Below, one piece after another: positions 45,927 through 56,426 of a DNA stretch of 64,000 bases. The notes below the pieces were generated by a model. It searched no databases, was not told the DNA's origin, and saw only the letters and a program-made list of their open reading frames with translations. Positions within the stretch are counted from its first letter, which is position 1, and every line of letters begins with the position of its first letter. Both the position numbers and the translations under genes were made by a program. This stretch comes from Hyphomicrobium album (lineage in GTDB: Bacteria > Pseudomonadota > Alphaproteobacteria > Rhizobiales > Hyphomicrobiaceae). The stretch lies in contig NZ_WMBQ01000001.1 of the NCBI RefSeq assembly GCF_009708035.1, forward strand, positions 682,001 to 746,000, in the 5' to 3' direction.

Positions 45927-46973
45927 TCATGCCTCGTCGGCATCGTCCTTCGCGCCGCGCTTTGCCATGCGCGCGAGCCAGGCCGTTTCGCGCGCCCATT
46001 GCGTGAGAGGGCGCCCCGGGGTGCCCCCCACCTTGGCGCCGGGAGGCACGTCCTTCGTCGGGTGGCTGGTCCCGGCAATCTGGGCGCCGGCGCCGACCTT
46101 GATGTGGCCAGGGGTTCCCGACTGACCGCCCATGACGACGAAGTCGCCGAGCTCGGCGGAGCCCGCAATACCGACCTGGGCAACGAGCACGCAGTGGCGC
46201 CCGACGACGACGTTGTGCCCGATCTGGACCAGATTATCAATTTTGCTGCCTTCGCCGATGACCGTGTCCTTAAGCGCCCCCCGGTCGATGGTCGAATTGG
46301 CCCCGATTTCCACGTCGTCCTGAATAATGACCCGGCCGATCTGGGGCACCTTGAAGTGCCCCTGCGGGCCCATGGCGAAGCCGAAGCCGTCCTGCCCAAT
46401 CCGGACGCCCGAATGGATAATGACCCGGTCACCAACGAGGGCGTGAACCACGGTCGCTAGCGGCCCAATATAGCTGTCGCGGCCGATGCTTACGCGGTAG
46501 CCGACGACCGCCCCGGCAGCGATGCGGGTGCCGCGGCCAATGCGTGCTTCCGCGCCGATGACGGCGCCCGGCTCGACGATGACGCCCTCCTCCAGCTCGG
46601 CGGAGGCGGCGATCCTCTGGTCGCCCGGCGGCGCCGCCTGGGAGAAGCGTGAGTCCGGATAGAACAGCATCAGCGCCAGGGCGAACCCGCGATAGGGGTC
46701 GGGCGTGACGAGCCTTCCGGTTGTGTCGGGAACGCGGGCAGCAAGCGCCGGCAGCACCAGGCAGGCCCCGGCCCGCGTGGCTTTCAGCTGGTCGGCATAC
46801 TTGCGGTTGTTGAAGAAGGTGAGGTCGCCCGGACCGGCGTCCGATAGGGTGCGCACGTCCGCGAGGAGCGTGTCGGCGGTCACTGGGCCCGGCGCCAGCT
46901 CGGACCCGGTCGCCCTGGCGATATCCGCCAACGTGAACGGCCCGGCCCGCTTGAAGAATCCGGGATGTTCCAT
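45927..46973 (-). CDS. lpxD: UDP-3-O-(3-hydroxyacyl)glucosamine N-acyltransferase
   Basis: A 348-residue trimeric acyltransferase that adds the second hydroxyacyl chain in lipid A synthesis. The N-terminal uridine-binding domain ([27 protein letters not shown]) is followed by a long hexapeptide-repeat helix ([33 protein letters not shown] with the catalytic His region [10 protein letters not shown]-like [14 protein letters not shown]). ATG 46973 gives MEHPGFF; an ATG at 47003 is an in-frame alternative. It lies 104 bp after bamA, as usual. Confidence 0.96.
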   Translation of the reverse strand: MEHPGFFKRAGPFTLADIARATGSELAPGPVTADTLLADVRTLSDAGPGDLTFFNNRKYADQLKATRAGACLVLPALAARVPDTTGRLVTPDPYRGFALALMLFYPDSRFSQAAPPGDQRIAASAELEEGVIVEPGAVIGAEARIGRGTRIAAGAVVGYRVSIGRDSYIGPLATVVHALVGDRVIIHSGVRIGQDGFGFAMGPQGHFKVPQIGRVIIQDDVEIGANSTIDRGALKDTVIGEGSKIDNLVQIGHNVVVGRHCVLVAQVGIAGSAELGDFVVMGGQSGTPGHIKVGAGAQIAGTSHPTKDVPPGAKVGGTPGRPLTQWARETAWLARMAKRGAKDDADEA

Positions 46974-47077
46974 GCCGTGACCCGCCGCTCGGCGACGCTC
47001 CATCAATTGCTGCCAATTGCACGGAGGCGGGCTCCGCTACGCACACGGAGGTCTTCTTAGCACCGAATGCGCGGCGA

Positions 47078-49432
47078 TTAGAACTTCGTCGCCGCGCCGA
47101 AGCGGAAGAACTGCTCGTCGTCGTAGACTTCCTTGGTGAGGGTCTTGGCGAAATCCATACGGATCGGGCCGACCGGCGAGGCCCACATCAAGCTGGCGCC
47201 GACCGACGAGCGGATGGCCGAGCTGTCTGCGAGGCAGACCCGGGTCGTGTCGCCGGCGGCGCAGCCCTGCGGGAGGCCATTAACGTTAGAGCCCCACAGA
47301 GAGCCGGCGTCGGCGAACACCGCGCCGGAGATGCCGAGGTCGTCCGGCACGAACGGGATGGGGAAGCGAACTTCCGCCGTCGTCGCCCAGTAGTACTGAC
47401 CGCCGAGCGCGTCACCCGTGTTCAAGTCGCGTGGACCGTAGCCGGCACGATCGAAGCCGCGCACCGTTTCACCGCCCTTGAAGAACAGGTCGATGAGGCG
47501 GACGTCCGAGCCACCCCAGCCCTGGATCGAGCCGCCGACCGCACGGGCGACGAAGGTGATGTTGTCGGTGATCGGGTAGTAGCCGCGGGCTTCCGCCGCG
47601 AGGCTGACGTACTGCACGTCGCCGCCGAGACCGGCGAAGTCGGCGCCCGTCTGGAACCACAGGCCCTTGGTCGGGTTCTTCGCGTCGTTGCGCAGGTCGT
47701 AGGTGAGCGTCGAGCCCATCATCGAGGTGTACGAAGTGCCCTGAGCCTGCAGAATGGCGCGCGAAGCGGCCGGGTTGACGTTGAAGATCTGGTCGCGCGA
47801 CGCGGTGTACGACGTCTGCATCCAGAGCTTTTCGGAGATCGGGAAACCGAGGCGCAAGCTGGCACCGGTGCGGCGGCTCTGGAAGCCCGACTGGCTCGTC
47901 TGGTCGACCTCTTTGTGGAACAGGTCGAAGCCGGCGGCGAGGTTGCGGTCGAGGAACCGCGGCTCGGTGAAGCTCAGGTTCACCTGCAAGCGCTCGAGCG
48001 AGCCCGACAGCTGCAGGCGCAGGAACTGGCCGTTACCCATCAGGTTGCGCTCGGTGATCGACACGTCGCCGATCACGCCTTCCGCGGTCGAGTAGCCCGC
48101 ACCGAACGACAGCTCGCCGGTGGACTGCTCGACCAGCTCCACGTCGAGCACGACGCGGTCCTGGGCGCTGCCGGGGCGGCGCTTGACTTCGACGCCCTTG
48201 AAGAGGCCGAGGTTGGTCAGGCGCTTCTTGGCCTGATCGACCATGAGCGGATTGTAGGCGTCACCCTCGGCCACCTTGAACTCGCGCCGGATCACGTAAT
48301 CCTTGGTGCGGGTATTGCCGGTGACGTTGATGCGCTCGATGTAGACGCGCGGGCCTTCCTCGATCACGTAGTTGAGCGCGATGGTGCGCGCCACTGGATC
48401 GGGCGTCGCCTGCGGACGCACGCGGGCAAAGGCGAAGCCGTCCTGCGACACCTTAGAGGTCAGGGCCTCGACCGACTTGTCGATCATGTTGGCGTTGTAG
48501 GTTTCGCCCTGATCGGTGAGCAGCTCGCCCTTGAACTTGGTGGGATCGATGGCAGCGACGGTGCTCTCGATATTGATGCCGCCGAACTGGTAGGCCTCGC
48601 CTTCCTCGATCGAGTAGGTGATGAAGAAGCCGGAGCCGTCGCGATCGAGCTCGGCGTTGGCCGCCGTCACCTGCACGTCGGCGTAGCCGTTCTTCAGGTA
48701 GTACTGGCGAATGAGCTCGCGATCGAGATTCATGCGATCGGGGTCGTAGATCGCCGTGCCCTTGAGGAAGTCGAACCAGCCCTTCTCGGTCGTCGAGACG
48801 ACGTCGCGCAGCTGGCTGTCGGAGAAGGCCTTGTTGCCGACGAAGTGGATGCCCTTGACCTTCGTGGCGCCGCCTTCGGCGATTTCGAACACGAGGTTCA
48901 CGCGGTCCTGCTCGAGCTCGATGATCTTCGGCTCGACGGTCGCCGCGTAGCGGCCCTGCCGGCGATAGACGTCGAGCACGCGCTGCACGTCCGCCTGGAC
49001 GCGCGCCCGGGTGAACACCGAGCGCGGCTTCAGCTGAACTTCGTTGCGCAGCGTATCGGTGTCGACTTCGCTGTTACCTTCGAAGGCGACCTGGTTGATG
49101 ACCGGGTTCTCGACGACGGTGACGATGACATCGGCGCCCGAGCGATCGATGCGCACGTCGGAGAAGAGGCCGGTGCCGAACAGCGCCTTGATCGACCCGT
49201 CGACTTTCGCCGGGTCATAGGGGCTGCCGACGGAGAATTGCAGATACGAGCGAACCGTCTCCGGTTCGACGCGCTTGTTGCCCGAGACGTTGATGGCCCG
49301 GATGGTTGCACCCTGCGCTTCGGCAGGGACGGAGTACAACGCGCCACCGACGCAAAGTCCCCCTGATGAGATCACCGCCATTAACAACGCCAGGCGGCAG
49401 AATCTCACCGTGATGGCTCGTACCACAGGCAT
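47078..49432 (-). CDS. bamA: Outer membrane protein assembly factor BamA
   Basis: A 784-residue core subunit of the BAM complex, which inserts beta-barrel proteins such as the two autotransporters in this window. A signal peptide (about 1-40) is followed by five POTRA domains (first: IRAINVSGNKRVEPETVRSYL; last: RVYIERINVTGNTRTKDYVI, each split in families of about 75 residues). A 16-strand barrel follows with the conserved VRGFDRAGYGPRD loop and a terminal Phe (GAATKF). It lies between rseP and lpxD, the standard order in alphaproteobacteria. ATG 49432 has GAGGG about ten bases upstream. Confidence 0.98.
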   Translation of the reverse strand: MPVVRAITVRFCRLALLMAVISSGGLCVGGALYSVPAEAQGATIRAINVSGNKRVEPETVRSYLQFSVGSPYDPAKVDGSIKALFGTGLFSDVRIDRSGADVIVTVVENPVINQVAFEGNSEVDTDTLRNEVQLKPRSVFTRARVQADVQRVLDVYRRQGRYAATVEPKIIELEQDRVNLVFEIAEGGATKVKGIHFVGNKAFSDSQLRDVVSTTEKGWFDFLKGTAIYDPDRMNLDRELIRQYYLKNGYADVQVTAANAELDRDGSGFFITYSIEEGEAYQFGGINIESTVAAIDPTKFKGELLTDQGETYNANMIDKSVEALTSKVSQDGFAFARVRPQATPDPVARTIALNYVIEEGPRVYIERINVTGNTRTKDYVIRREFKVAEGDAYNPLMVDQAKKRLTNLGLFKGVEVKRRPGSAQDRVVLDVELVEQSTGELSFGAGYSTAEGVIGDVSITERNLMGNGQFLRLQLSGSLERLQVNLSFTEPRFLDRNLAAGFDLFHKEVDQTSQSGFQSRRTGASLRLGFPISEKLWMQTSYTASRDQIFNVNPAASRAILQAQGTSYTSMMGSTLTYDLRNDAKNPTKGLWFQTGADFAGLGGDVQYVSLAAEARGYYPITDNITFVARAVGGSIQGWGGSDVRLIDLFFKGGETVRGFDRAGYGPRDLNTGDALGGQYYWATTAEVRFPIPFVPDDLGISGAVFADAGSLWGSNVNGLPQGCAAGDTTRVCLADSSAIRSSVGASLMWASPVGPIRMDFAKTLTKEVYDDEQFFRFGAATKF

Positions 49433-49648
49433 TCGCGACTATGCCCTCAATTATTGCCGAACTCCCCCTCGGTGGCGGATCCCGTCGGCTTCGGGACACC
49501 GCACCGCAACTACTAACACGTGCGCATCGGAAACTAGCCAATAGGCCTGATTCTTCTTGTGAGCGCACTCCCCTGTGTAAAGGTGTTCTTAACGATTCAG
49601 AAGGGGGTGCGGAAGTGGCAAGATTACGTCACTAAACGCCAATTATCT

Positions 49649-50803
49649 TCAGCCGGTCCATCCCCGCCACACCCGCAACAAATCGTTCAAATTCACGTAC
49701 ACCATCAGCATCAGTACGAGTGCCACGCCGATCTGGAATCCGATCTCCTGCATGCGCCTGCTCATGGGTCGCCGGAGCACTCCTTCGATGGCGTAATACA
49801 CAAGATGTCCACCATCGAGGACCGGGATCGGCAGCAGGTTCAGGAAGCCGATGTTCGCCGAGATGAAGGCGATCCAGCGTAGCAGCGGTTCGATACCCCC
49901 CTCGGCCACCCTGGCGGTCACCTGCGCCATCAGGATCGGACCGCCCATTTGGTCGGCCGCCTGGCGCTGCGTCACGATGTCCGCGATGCCCTGCACCGTA
50001 TGGACGATGTTGGTGTAGGTCTCCCGCACCCCGAGCCGTAAGGCCTCGAAAGGTCCGACAGATTTCGCCTCTTTCATCCCGGCGACGCTCGACGGCGTAA
50101 TACCGATCAGGCCCCGTCGGAAAGTCCCCCCGAAGGTGTCGTTCTGCTCCCGGACCTCGGGCGTCACCTCGAACGATAACTTTTCGCCGCTGCGATCGAC
50201 GCCGAACTTGAGCGGCCGCCCACCATTGACGCCGACGATCCGCTGCACGTCCTCGAAGCCTTCGATGCTCCAGCCGTCGATGCTGGTGATCACGTCGCCC
50301 GGTTGGATACCGGCAACGGCAGCGGGCATTCCGGCCTTCACCTCACCCACCGTGGGGGTGATGGTGCGGACACCGAAGGCCAGGTTGACCGCGCTGTAAA
50401 CCGCTATCGCCAAAAGGAAATTTGCCACAGGGCCGGCCGCGACGACGGCGGCGCGCTGCCACAGCGCTTTGTTCTGGAAGGCGCCCGCGCGCTCACTCGC
50501 CGTCATGCGCTCCAAGGCATCCGGGGAGGGTTGGCTCGCTGCATTCTCGTCGTCGACGAACTTCACGTAGCCGCCGAGCGGGATCCAGGCGAAGCGCCAG
50601 CGGGTGCCCTTTTTGTCGGTGAAGCCGAAGATCTCGCGCCCGAACCCGATGGAGAACGTCTTGACCGTGACGCCGCACCAGCGCGCCACGATGAAGTGGC
50701 CGAACTCGTGGACGAACACCACGATGGTCAGCACCACCAGGAACTGGAAAATGGTCAGCAGCACACCGGGCATGGACATGGCTACGTTGGCGAGCGTCAG
50801 CAT
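49649..50803 (-). CDS. rseP: Site-2 membrane metalloprotease RseP
   Basis: A 384-residue inner-membrane zinc protease that cuts transmembrane anti-sigma factors and signal-peptide remnants. The zinc site FVHEFGHFIVARWCGV is in the first helix, with LPIPVLDGGHLVYY near the C-terminus. A single clear PDZ domain lies between (VAGIQPGDVITSIDGW), and the E. coli protein has two. ATG 50803 has AGGAG upstream; the in-frame start at 50872 runs back across the intergenic gap. It lies between dxr and bamA. The 216-bp gap before bamA probably holds a separate promoter. Confidence 0.96.
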   Translation of the reverse strand: MLTLANVAMSMPGVLLTIFQFLVVLTIVVFVHEFGHFIVARWCGVTVKTFSIGFGREIFGFTDKKGTRWRFAWIPLGGYVKFVDDENAASQPSPDALERMTASERAGAFQNKALWQRAAVVAAGPVANFLLAIAVYSAVNLAFGVRTITPTVGEVKAGMPAAVAGIQPGDVITSIDGWSIEGFEDVQRIVGVNGGRPLKFGVDRSGEKLSFEVTPEVREQNDTFGGTFRRGLIGITPSSVAGMKEAKSVGPFEALRLGVRETYTNIVHTVQGIADIVTQRQAADQMGGPILMAQVTARVAEGGIEPLLRWIAFISANIGFLNLLPIPVLDGGHLVYYAIEGVLRRPMSRRMQEIGFQIGVALVLMLMVYVNLNDLLRVWRGWTG

Positions 50804-50947
50804 CGTGCTCCTATCTCTCGTGGGCCGCCGGTAAGGTCCCCGGCGGAAACCGCGAATCCATTGAGGATACACGGCGAAAACGGCAACTTCGGCGCCCGTC
50901 CCCAGCTCGATTTCCGGCTGGCTTGGCGCCCGGCGGGACGGTTTCAG

Positions 50948-52189
50948 CTAGACATAGCGACCGAGCAGGGATTGTGCCAGTCGGCGCCCCTCGGCATCGG
51001 CCGCCAGGATGTCGGCCAGGCAATCGGGCGCGGCGAGGAGCCCCCGCCCTTCGGCCGCCTCGAGGGTGTCGGCGACGTTGCGGGCGATGTCCAGAAATCC
51101 GATTTGACGGGCAAGAAAGGCCTCTACGGCTATTTCGTTGGCGGCGCTGAGGATGGCCGGTGCCGTGCCGCCGCGCACTAGAGCTTCGCGTGCAATGGTT
51201 AAGGACGGGAAACGGACCGGGTCGGGCGCCTCGAAGCTCAAGGTGCCGACCGCCGCGAGGTCGAGCCGGGGCGTGGGCGCGTTCATGCGCTGCGGCCACG
51301 ACAGGGCGAGCGCGATCGGTGTGCGCATGTCGGGAAACGACATCTGCGCGATGACCGATCCGTCGGTATAGCTGACCAGGCAGTGCACGATCGACTGCGG
51401 ATGGATGACGGTCGCCAGTTGCTCGGCCGCGACGGGGAACAGGTGATAGGCCTCGATCAGCTCGAGCCCCTTGTTCATCAAGGTGGCGGAGTCGATGGAG
51501 ATCTTGGCGCCCATCGACCAGTTGGGATGGCGTAGCGCCTGCTCGGGAGTGGCGCCCTGCAACTGCTCGCGGCTCCAGGTGCGGAACGGGCCACCCGAGG
51601 CGGTGAGCACGATGCGCTCGATGCTTTCCGGCGTGGCGCCGGCGAGCGCCTGCAGCGCCGCCGAATGTTCGCTGTCGACCGGCAACAGCTCCGTGCCGGC
51701 ATCGGCGACCGCGGCCATGAACACGTCGCCGGCCGAGACGAGGCACTCCTTGTTAGCGAGCGCCAGCCGGCGTCCCTGGCGTGCGGCTTCGAAGGTGGGC
51801 TCGAGCCCGGCAGCGCCGACGATCGCCGCCATCACGCAATCGGCCGGCTCCGCGGCGGCGGCGATGACCGCTTGCGGACCGGCGGCGACGCGAGTGCCGG
51901 TGCCTGACAGCGCTGCCTGCAATTGCGCATAGAGACCGGCGTCGCCGATGACGGCGAGCCGCGCGTGCGTGCGCCGCGCCGCGTCCGCGAGAGCTGCAAC
52001 GTTGCTCTGGGCGGTGAGGGCCACGATCTCGAACGCATCCGGGTTGCGCTCCACGAGGTCGAGGGTGCTTTTGCCGATCGAGCCGGTGGCCCCGAGGATG
52101 GTGAGCGAACGGCGCGTCACGCCCTTCCCGTTGGTCGGGAGCGGCCCTACCGAAACCGTGCGCGCCGTGCCTTTACGCGGTGAATGCAT
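50948..52189 (-). CDS. dxr: 1-deoxy-D-xylulose 5-phosphate reductoisomerase
   Basis: A 413-residue NADPH enzyme that makes 2-C-methylerythritol 4-phosphate, the committed step of the MEP isoprenoid route that also feeds UppS. The NADPH site is LTILGATGSIGKSTLDLVE. The metal and substrate site is LLPVDSEHSAALQAL, with SIDSATLMNKGLE further on. ATG 52189 directly follows the cdsA stop codon (TAG then ATG), suggesting coupling. An internal GTG at 52120 (VTRRSLTILG), preceded by GGGAAGGGC, would give a 390-residue protein closer to the family average. Confidence 0.96.
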   Translation of the reverse strand: MHSPRKGTARTVSVGPLPTNGKGVTRRSLTILGATGSIGKSTLDLVERNPDAFEIVALTAQSNVAALADAARRTHARLAVIGDAGLYAQLQAALSGTGTRVAAGPQAVIAAAAEPADCVMAAIVGAAGLEPTFEAARQGRRLALANKECLVSAGDVFMAAVADAGTELLPVDSEHSAALQALAGATPESIERIVLTASGGPFRTWSREQLQGATPEQALRHPNWSMGAKISIDSATLMNKGLELIEAYHLFPVAAEQLATVIHPQSIVHCLVSYTDGSVIAQMSFPDMRTPIALALSWPQRMNAPTPRLDLAAVGTLSFEAPDPVRFPSLTIAREALVRGGTAPAILSAANEIAVEAFLARQIGFLDIARNVADTLEAAEGRGLLAAPDCLADILAADAEGRRLAQSLLGRYV

Positions 52190-53047
52190 CTATACGCCGA
52201 GCAGGAGCGCACGCGCCGGAGCGTGCGCATCGATGAGAAGCGCGAGCAGCGCCGCGGCCGTCGCGGCGGCAACGAGGCTATCCATGCGATCCATGAAGCC
52301 GCCGTGGCCGGGGATGAGGTCGCTCGCGTCCTTCAAATGGAATAGACGCTTCAACGCGCTCTCTGCCAAGTCGCCAGCCTGAGCGACAGCCGCCAAGCCG
52401 ATGCCGAGGAGAATGAGGCGCACCGCATCGGCATCGGCGACGAGCGCCGCGAAGATGGCGCCGGAAGCCGCGCCCGCCGCGAGCGCGCCGATGAACCCCG
52501 CCCACGTCTTGTTGGGCGATACGCGCGGCCACAGCTTCGGACCGCCGATGGTGCGTCCGGCCGCGTACGCCGCCGTGTCGGACCCCCAGACGACGGCGAA
52601 GATGAACAGCACTGCGAGAAAACCGTACGGCTCGTCGCCGCGCATCCAGAGCAGCGCGATTGCCGGCAGGCCGACATAGAAGACGCCCAGCGCCGATAGC
52701 CGGGCGCCGCGTCCCATGTAGAGCGGGACAAGGATAATCGCGGCGATGATGAGCGCGGCGAGCCCGAGCGCCGCGTAGCCCGCCGCGGCCAGAACGATCC
52801 CCGCAGCCACCGCACCCGCATGCACGAAGAAGCCGAGGTCGAAAGCGACGCCGCGCACCAGGCGCCCCCACTCCCAGCTGATCACCAGCGCGCACACGAG
52901 AACAAGCACGACGAACGGGATCGGCCCGGCATACGTGAGGGCGAATGCGAGTGCGGCAAAAGCTAGTCCCGATACGAGGCGCAGCTTCAGATTGCTGGAG
53001 ATTAGAGGCGCTGCACCGGCCTCGGACGCTGCGGCGTTGTCGGGCAT
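52190..53047 (-). CDS. cdsA: Phosphatidate cytidylyltransferase
   Basis: A 285-residue inner-membrane enzyme that forms CDP-diacylglycerol from phosphatidic acid and CTP, the branch point of phospholipid synthesis. Eight hydrophobic segments are visible. The family signature near the C-terminus is GDLAESALKRLFHLKDASDL followed by IPGHGGFMDRMDS. ATG 53047 lies eight bases past the uppS stop codon. A longer in-frame version would run deep into uppS and is rejected. The uppS-cdsA-dxr order is conserved widely in bacteria. Confidence 0.96.
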   Translation of the reverse strand: MPDNAAASEAGAAPLISSNLKLRLVSGLAFAALAFALTYAGPIPFVVLVLVCALVISWEWGRLVRGVAFDLGFFVHAGAVAAGIVLAAAGYAALGLAALIIAAIILVPLYMGRGARLSALGVFYVGLPAIALLWMRGDEPYGFLAVLFIFAVVWGSDTAAYAAGRTIGGPKLWPRVSPNKTWAGFIGALAAGAASGAIFAALVADADAVRLILLGIGLAAVAQAGDLAESALKRLFHLKDASDLIPGHGGFMDRMDSLVAAATAAALLALLIDAHAPARALLLGV

Positions 53048-53055
53048 CGCGCGCC

Positions 53056-53811
53056 TCACATGACCGATTGCTTGGAGCGACCGCCGAAGCGGCGCTCGCG
53101 GGCGCGATAGATGGCGATCGCCTCCTCGAGCAGCTCGCGGCCGAAGTCCGGCCAGAAGGCGTCGAGGAAAACGAACTCCGTGTAGGCACACTGCCAGAGC
53201 AGGAAGTTGGAGATGCGCTTCTCGCCGCTGGTGCGCACGAGCAGATCGGGATCGGGAATGCCGGCCGTGTCGAGAGCGGCGCCGAGCGTATCGACGTTGA
53301 TCTCCGACGTCTTCAAGGTGCCGGCGGCAACCTGCTCTGCCAGTGCCCGCGCCGCCTTGGCGATTTCGCCCCGAGCGCCGTAGTTGAAGGCTATGATCAG
53401 CGTAATCGCGGTGTTGGATGTGGTCAGCTCGACGGCCTCGTCGATCAACGCCATCAGCTCGGGATCGACCTGCGTGCGCTCGCCGATGACGCGGATCTTG
53501 ACGCCCGCCTGATGCAGCTCGGCGAGATCGCGGCGGATGAAGCGCTTCATCAGCCCCATGAGGTCGTCGATCTCGTCCATTGGACGCGACCAGTTCTCCG
53601 ACGAGAAGCTGTAGAGCGTGAGGTAGGGGATGCCCAGCTCGATCGCCGCGCGCACGGTGCGGCGCACCGCCTCGACCCCATTACGGTGCCCGACGGCGCG
53701 TGGCAGGCCGTGCTTAGTGGCCCAGCGCCCGTTGCCGTCCATGATGATGGCGACGTGGCGCGGGTGGCCGTCGGCACGCTCGGGTGCAGGCTTTGGGCTG
53801 GTGTCCGTCAC
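53056..53811 (-). CDS. uppS: Undecaprenyl (isoprenyl) diphosphate synthase
   Basis: A 251-residue cis-prenyltransferase that builds the C55 carrier lipid for peptidoglycan and lipopolysaccharide. The catalytic Asp lies in VAIIMDGNGRWATKHGLP, and YSFSSENWSRP and RTSGEKRISNFLLWQCAY are the other signatures. The start is a GTG at 53811, the only codon that gives the expected N-terminus; its ribosome site is weak. It lies 66 bp after frr and is followed by cdsA at eight bases. Confidence 0.96.
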   Translation of the reverse strand: MTDTSPKPAPERADGHPRHVAIIMDGNGRWATKHGLPRAVGHRNGVEAVRRTVRAAIELGIPYLTLYSFSSENWSRPMDEIDDLMGLMKRFIRRDLAELHQAGVKIRVIGERTQVDPELMALIDEAVELTTSNTAITLIIAFNYGARGEIAKAARALAEQVAAGTLKTSEINVDTLGAALDTAGIPDPDLLVRTSGEKRISNFLLWQCAYTEFVFLDAFWPDFGRELLEEAIAIYRARERRFGGRSKQSVM

Positions 53812-53877
53812 CGCGGGGCTTTCGGTTGCGAGGAGCGAGAGCGGAGGATAGCGGCAAAGCCGCCATTCTCAAAGGCG

Positions 53878-54438
53878 TCAGACCTTGTGGATCTCGGCCT
53901 CCTTGGAGGCGAGGGTCTCATCGATCTCCTTAATCAGCTTGTCGGTGAGCTCTTGCACCCTGGCCGATGACTTGTGGTGGTCGTCCTGGCTGATCTTGTG
54001 GTCCTTCTCCAGTTTCTTGAGGAGGTCCATGCCCTCGCGGCGCACGTTGCGGATCGCGACGCGGCCGTGCTCGGCGTACTTGTGGGCGAGTTTGGCGAGC
54101 TCGACGCGGCGGTCGGCGGTCAGCGCCGGGATCGGCAGGCGCAACAGCGTCCCGTCGACGATCGGGTTCAATCCAAGGTTCGCCTCGCGGATCGCCTTAT
54201 CGACGGCCTGCACGTTGCTCTTGTCCCAGACCTGCACCGAGATGGTGCGTGGCTCCGGCACCGAAACCGTCGCCACCTGGTTGATCGGCATCTTCGAGCC
54301 GTAGACCGTCACCTGGATCGGGTCGAGGAGGTGCGTGCTGGCGCGGCCCGTGCGCAGGCCCGACAGCTCTCGCTTCAGGTTCTCGATGGTCGAGCGCATG
54401 CGCTTCTCGAGATCGTTGAGGTCGAAGTTGCTGGCCAT
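53878..54438 (-). CDS. frr: Ribosome recycling factor
   Basis: A 186-residue factor that splits the post-termination ribosome together with EF-G. The family pattern is clear: [20 protein letters not shown], then [25 protein letters not shown] and the C-terminal coiled coil [23 protein letters not shown] 54438 has AAGGAG upstream. The length equals that of E. coli (185). It follows pyrH by 95 bp in the rpsB-tsf-pyrH-frr series. Nothing unusual. Confidence 0.98.
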   Translation of the reverse strand: MASNFDLNDLEKRMRSTIENLKRELSGLRTGRASTHLLDPIQVTVYGSKMPINQVATVSVPEPRTISVQVWDKSNVQAVDKAIREANLGLNPIVDGTLLRLPIPALTADRRVELAKLAHKYAEHGRVAIRNVRREGMDLLKKLEKDHKISQDDHHKSSARVQELTDKLIKEIDETLASKEAEIHKV

Positions 54439-54533
54439 GCTTGTCTCCTTCGGCGCGCGGGCGGAGCGAGACGCTCTGCCGCCGCGGGGGCCGGTCTAAT
54501 GGTTTCCGAAACGCGCGCCGACGCCAAAATCGC

Positions 54534-55268
54534 TCATGCGATCACGGTCGCGCGTCCGGCGCCGCGCAGCACCTTCAAGAGGTTGCCCGGCTCCTCGATG
54601 GAAAAGACAATTACCGGAAGTCCGTTATCGCGAGCAAGGGCGATCGCCGCGCCGTCCATGACCTTGAGATCGCGCGCTAAAACTTCGGAATAGTCGAGCT
54701 TGTCGAAGCGCTTGGCGCCGGCGTTCTTGCGCGGATCGCTATCGTAGACGCCATCGACCTGGGTGGCCTTGGCCACGGCCTGGCAGTCCATCTCGATCGC
54801 CCGCAGCGTCGCCGCGGTGTCCGTGGTGAAGAAGGGATTGCCGGTGCCGGCGGCGAAGATCACTACGCGGCCCGCCTTCATGTGGTGCAGCGCCTTGGGG
54901 CGGACGTAGCTTTCGCACACCGTCGGCATGGGAATGGCGGAGAGCACGCGCGCCGGCACGTTGGAGTTCTCCAGCGCGTTCTGCAGGGCGAGCGCGTTCA
55001 TCACCGTCGCGAGCATGCCCATGTAGTCGGCGGTGGCGCGTTCCATGCCCTTGGCGGCGCCGGCCAGGCCGCGGAAGATGTTGCCGCCGCCGACGACCAC
55101 GGCGATCTCGGCGCCGGCCCCGATCGCCTCGGCGATCTCGCGCGACAGGCGCTCGGCGACCGACATGTCGATGCCGAACTCGCCCTTGCCCATCAGGGCT
55201 TCGCCGGAAAGCTTCAGCAGGAGCCGCTTGTAGACGAGGCCGGATCCGGCCGTCACTGCCGCTGCCAT
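54534..55268 (-). CDS. pyrH: Uridylate kinase
   Basis: A 244-residue hexameric enzyme that phosphorylates UMP to UDP. Signatures are [40 protein letters not shown] (split from residues about 70-86), [15 protein letters not shown] and [15 protein letters not shown] 55268 has GAGGAGG eight bases upstream. It is followed by frr and preceded by tsf after 130 bp. That gap holds two hairpins at 55341-55383, so part of transcription may stop there. Confidence 0.98.
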   Translation of the reverse strand: MAAAVTAGSGLVYKRLLLKLSGEALMGKGEFGIDMSVAERLSREIAEAIGAGAEIAVVVGGGNIFRGLAGAAKGMERATADYMGMLATVMNALALQNALENSNVPARVLSAIPMPTVCESYVRPKALHHMKAGRVVIFAAGTGNPFFTTDTAATLRAIEMDCQAVAKATQVDGVYDSDPRKNAGAKRFDKLDYSEVLARDLKVMDGAAIALARDNGLPVIVFSIEEPGNLLKVLRGAGRATVIA

Positions 55269-55340
55269 GATGACCGCCTCCTCGCTTGCCCCGCGGTGCA
55301 GCCGGTAGCCGCAAGCCGGCCGGCCACCTTACCTACCTCA

Positions 55341-55383
55341 CTAGGCGGAGATTCGCCTAGGGCGCGCCGTTGTAGACGCGCCC
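55341..55383 (-). promoter_or_regulatory. Two adjacent hairpins between tsf and pyrH
   Basis: A 7-bp stem CTAGGCG/CGCCTAG (within 55341-55360) and a neighbouring stem GGGCGCG/CGCGCCC (55360-55366 with 55377-55383) lie between the tsf stop codon and the pyrH start codon. Neither has a U run. They may be a Rho-independent attenuator of poor strength or an mRNA processing site. Confidence 0.4.
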
Positions 55384-55398
55384 CAGGGGTATTCTCGT

Positions 55399-56343
55399 TT
55401 AGTTGCTGGCGCCGACCGCGGCGGCGACTTCCGCTGCGAAGTCGTCTTCCTTCTTCTCGATGCCCTCGCCCAGCGCGTAGCGGACGAAGCCGGTGACCTT
55501 GACGGGAGCCCCAAGGTCCTTCTCGGCCTTCTTGAGGATATCCGTGACGGTCGCCTTCCCGTCGATGACGAAGACCTGCTTGAGGAGAACCGCCTGGTTG
55601 ACGAACTCCTTCTGCAGACGGCCCTCGCTCGCCTTGGCCAGGATCTCGTCAGTTTTGCCGGCGTTCTTCGGATCGGCCTTGGCCTGCGCGACGTAGATCG
55701 CGCGCTCGTGCTCGAGCGCTTCCTTCGACAGATCCTCGACGTTGACCACCTGCGGATTGGCCGCAGCGATGTGCATGGCGAGCTGACGCCCGAGGTTTTC
55801 GAGCGCTTTCTTGTCGCCGGTGCTCTCGACGGCAACCAGCACACCGATCTTGCCGAGGCCATCGGCGATCTTGTTGTGCACGTAGTCGGCAACGACCCCG
55901 TCCTTGACGGTAAGAGCCGCCGTACGGCGAAGGTTCATGTTCTCGCCGATGGTGGCGATCAGCTCCTTCACCTGCTCCTCGACGGTGGTCTTCTTGCCGG
56001 GGTAGGTGGTGGCGAGCAGCTTGGCGACGTCGCCCTGTGCGGCGCCGGAGAGCGAGGCGATCTTGGTCACCATCTCCTGGAACTGCTCATTGCGGGCGAC
56101 GAAGTCGGTTTCCGAGTTGACCTCGACGACCGCGCCGGACTTGCCCGATGCGGTAACGCCGACAAGACCTTCGGCGGCAACGCGGCCTGCCTTCTTGGCG
56201 GCCTTCGATAGACCCTTCTTGCGCAGCCAGTCGATAGCGGCATCGATGTCGCCCTTCACCTCGGTCAGCGCCGCCTTGCAATCCATCATGCCGGCGCCGG
56301 TCTTTTCGCGCAGTTCCTTCACGAGACTCGCGGAAATCGTCAT
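55399..56343 (-). CDS. tsf: Elongation factor Ts
   Basis: A 314-residue nucleotide-exchange factor for EF-Tu. The N-terminal UBA-like domain reads [21 protein letters not shown], and the core has the [12 protein letters not shown] and [11 protein letters not shown] signatures with the C-terminal [14 protein letters not shown]. The length is normal for alphaproteobacteria. It lies 83 bp after rpsB, with which it is presumably transcribed. ATG 56343 is the only start giving the conserved N-terminus. Confidence 0.98.
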   Translation of the reverse strand: MTISASLVKELREKTGAGMMDCKAALTEVKGDIDAAIDWLRKKGLSKAAKKAGRVAAEGLVGVTASGKSGAVVEVNSETDFVARNEQFQEMVTKIASLSGAAQGDVAKLLATTYPGKKTTVEEQVKELIATIGENMNLRRTAALTVKDGVVADYVHNKIADGLGKIGVLVAVESTGDKKALENLGRQLAMHIAAANPQVVNVEDLSKEALEHERAIYVAQAKADPKNAGKTDEILAKASEGRLQKEFVNQAVLLKQVFVIDGKATVTDILKKAEKDLGAPVKVTGFVRYALGEGIEKKEDDFAAEVAAAVGASN

Positions 56344-56426
56344 GTCTCAGCTCATTGCTTGGCGGGCGCGACTTGGCGCCCGCGGGTTGACTGGAAGCCG
56401 AAACCGCCGCCGCAGCGGCAGCGTTC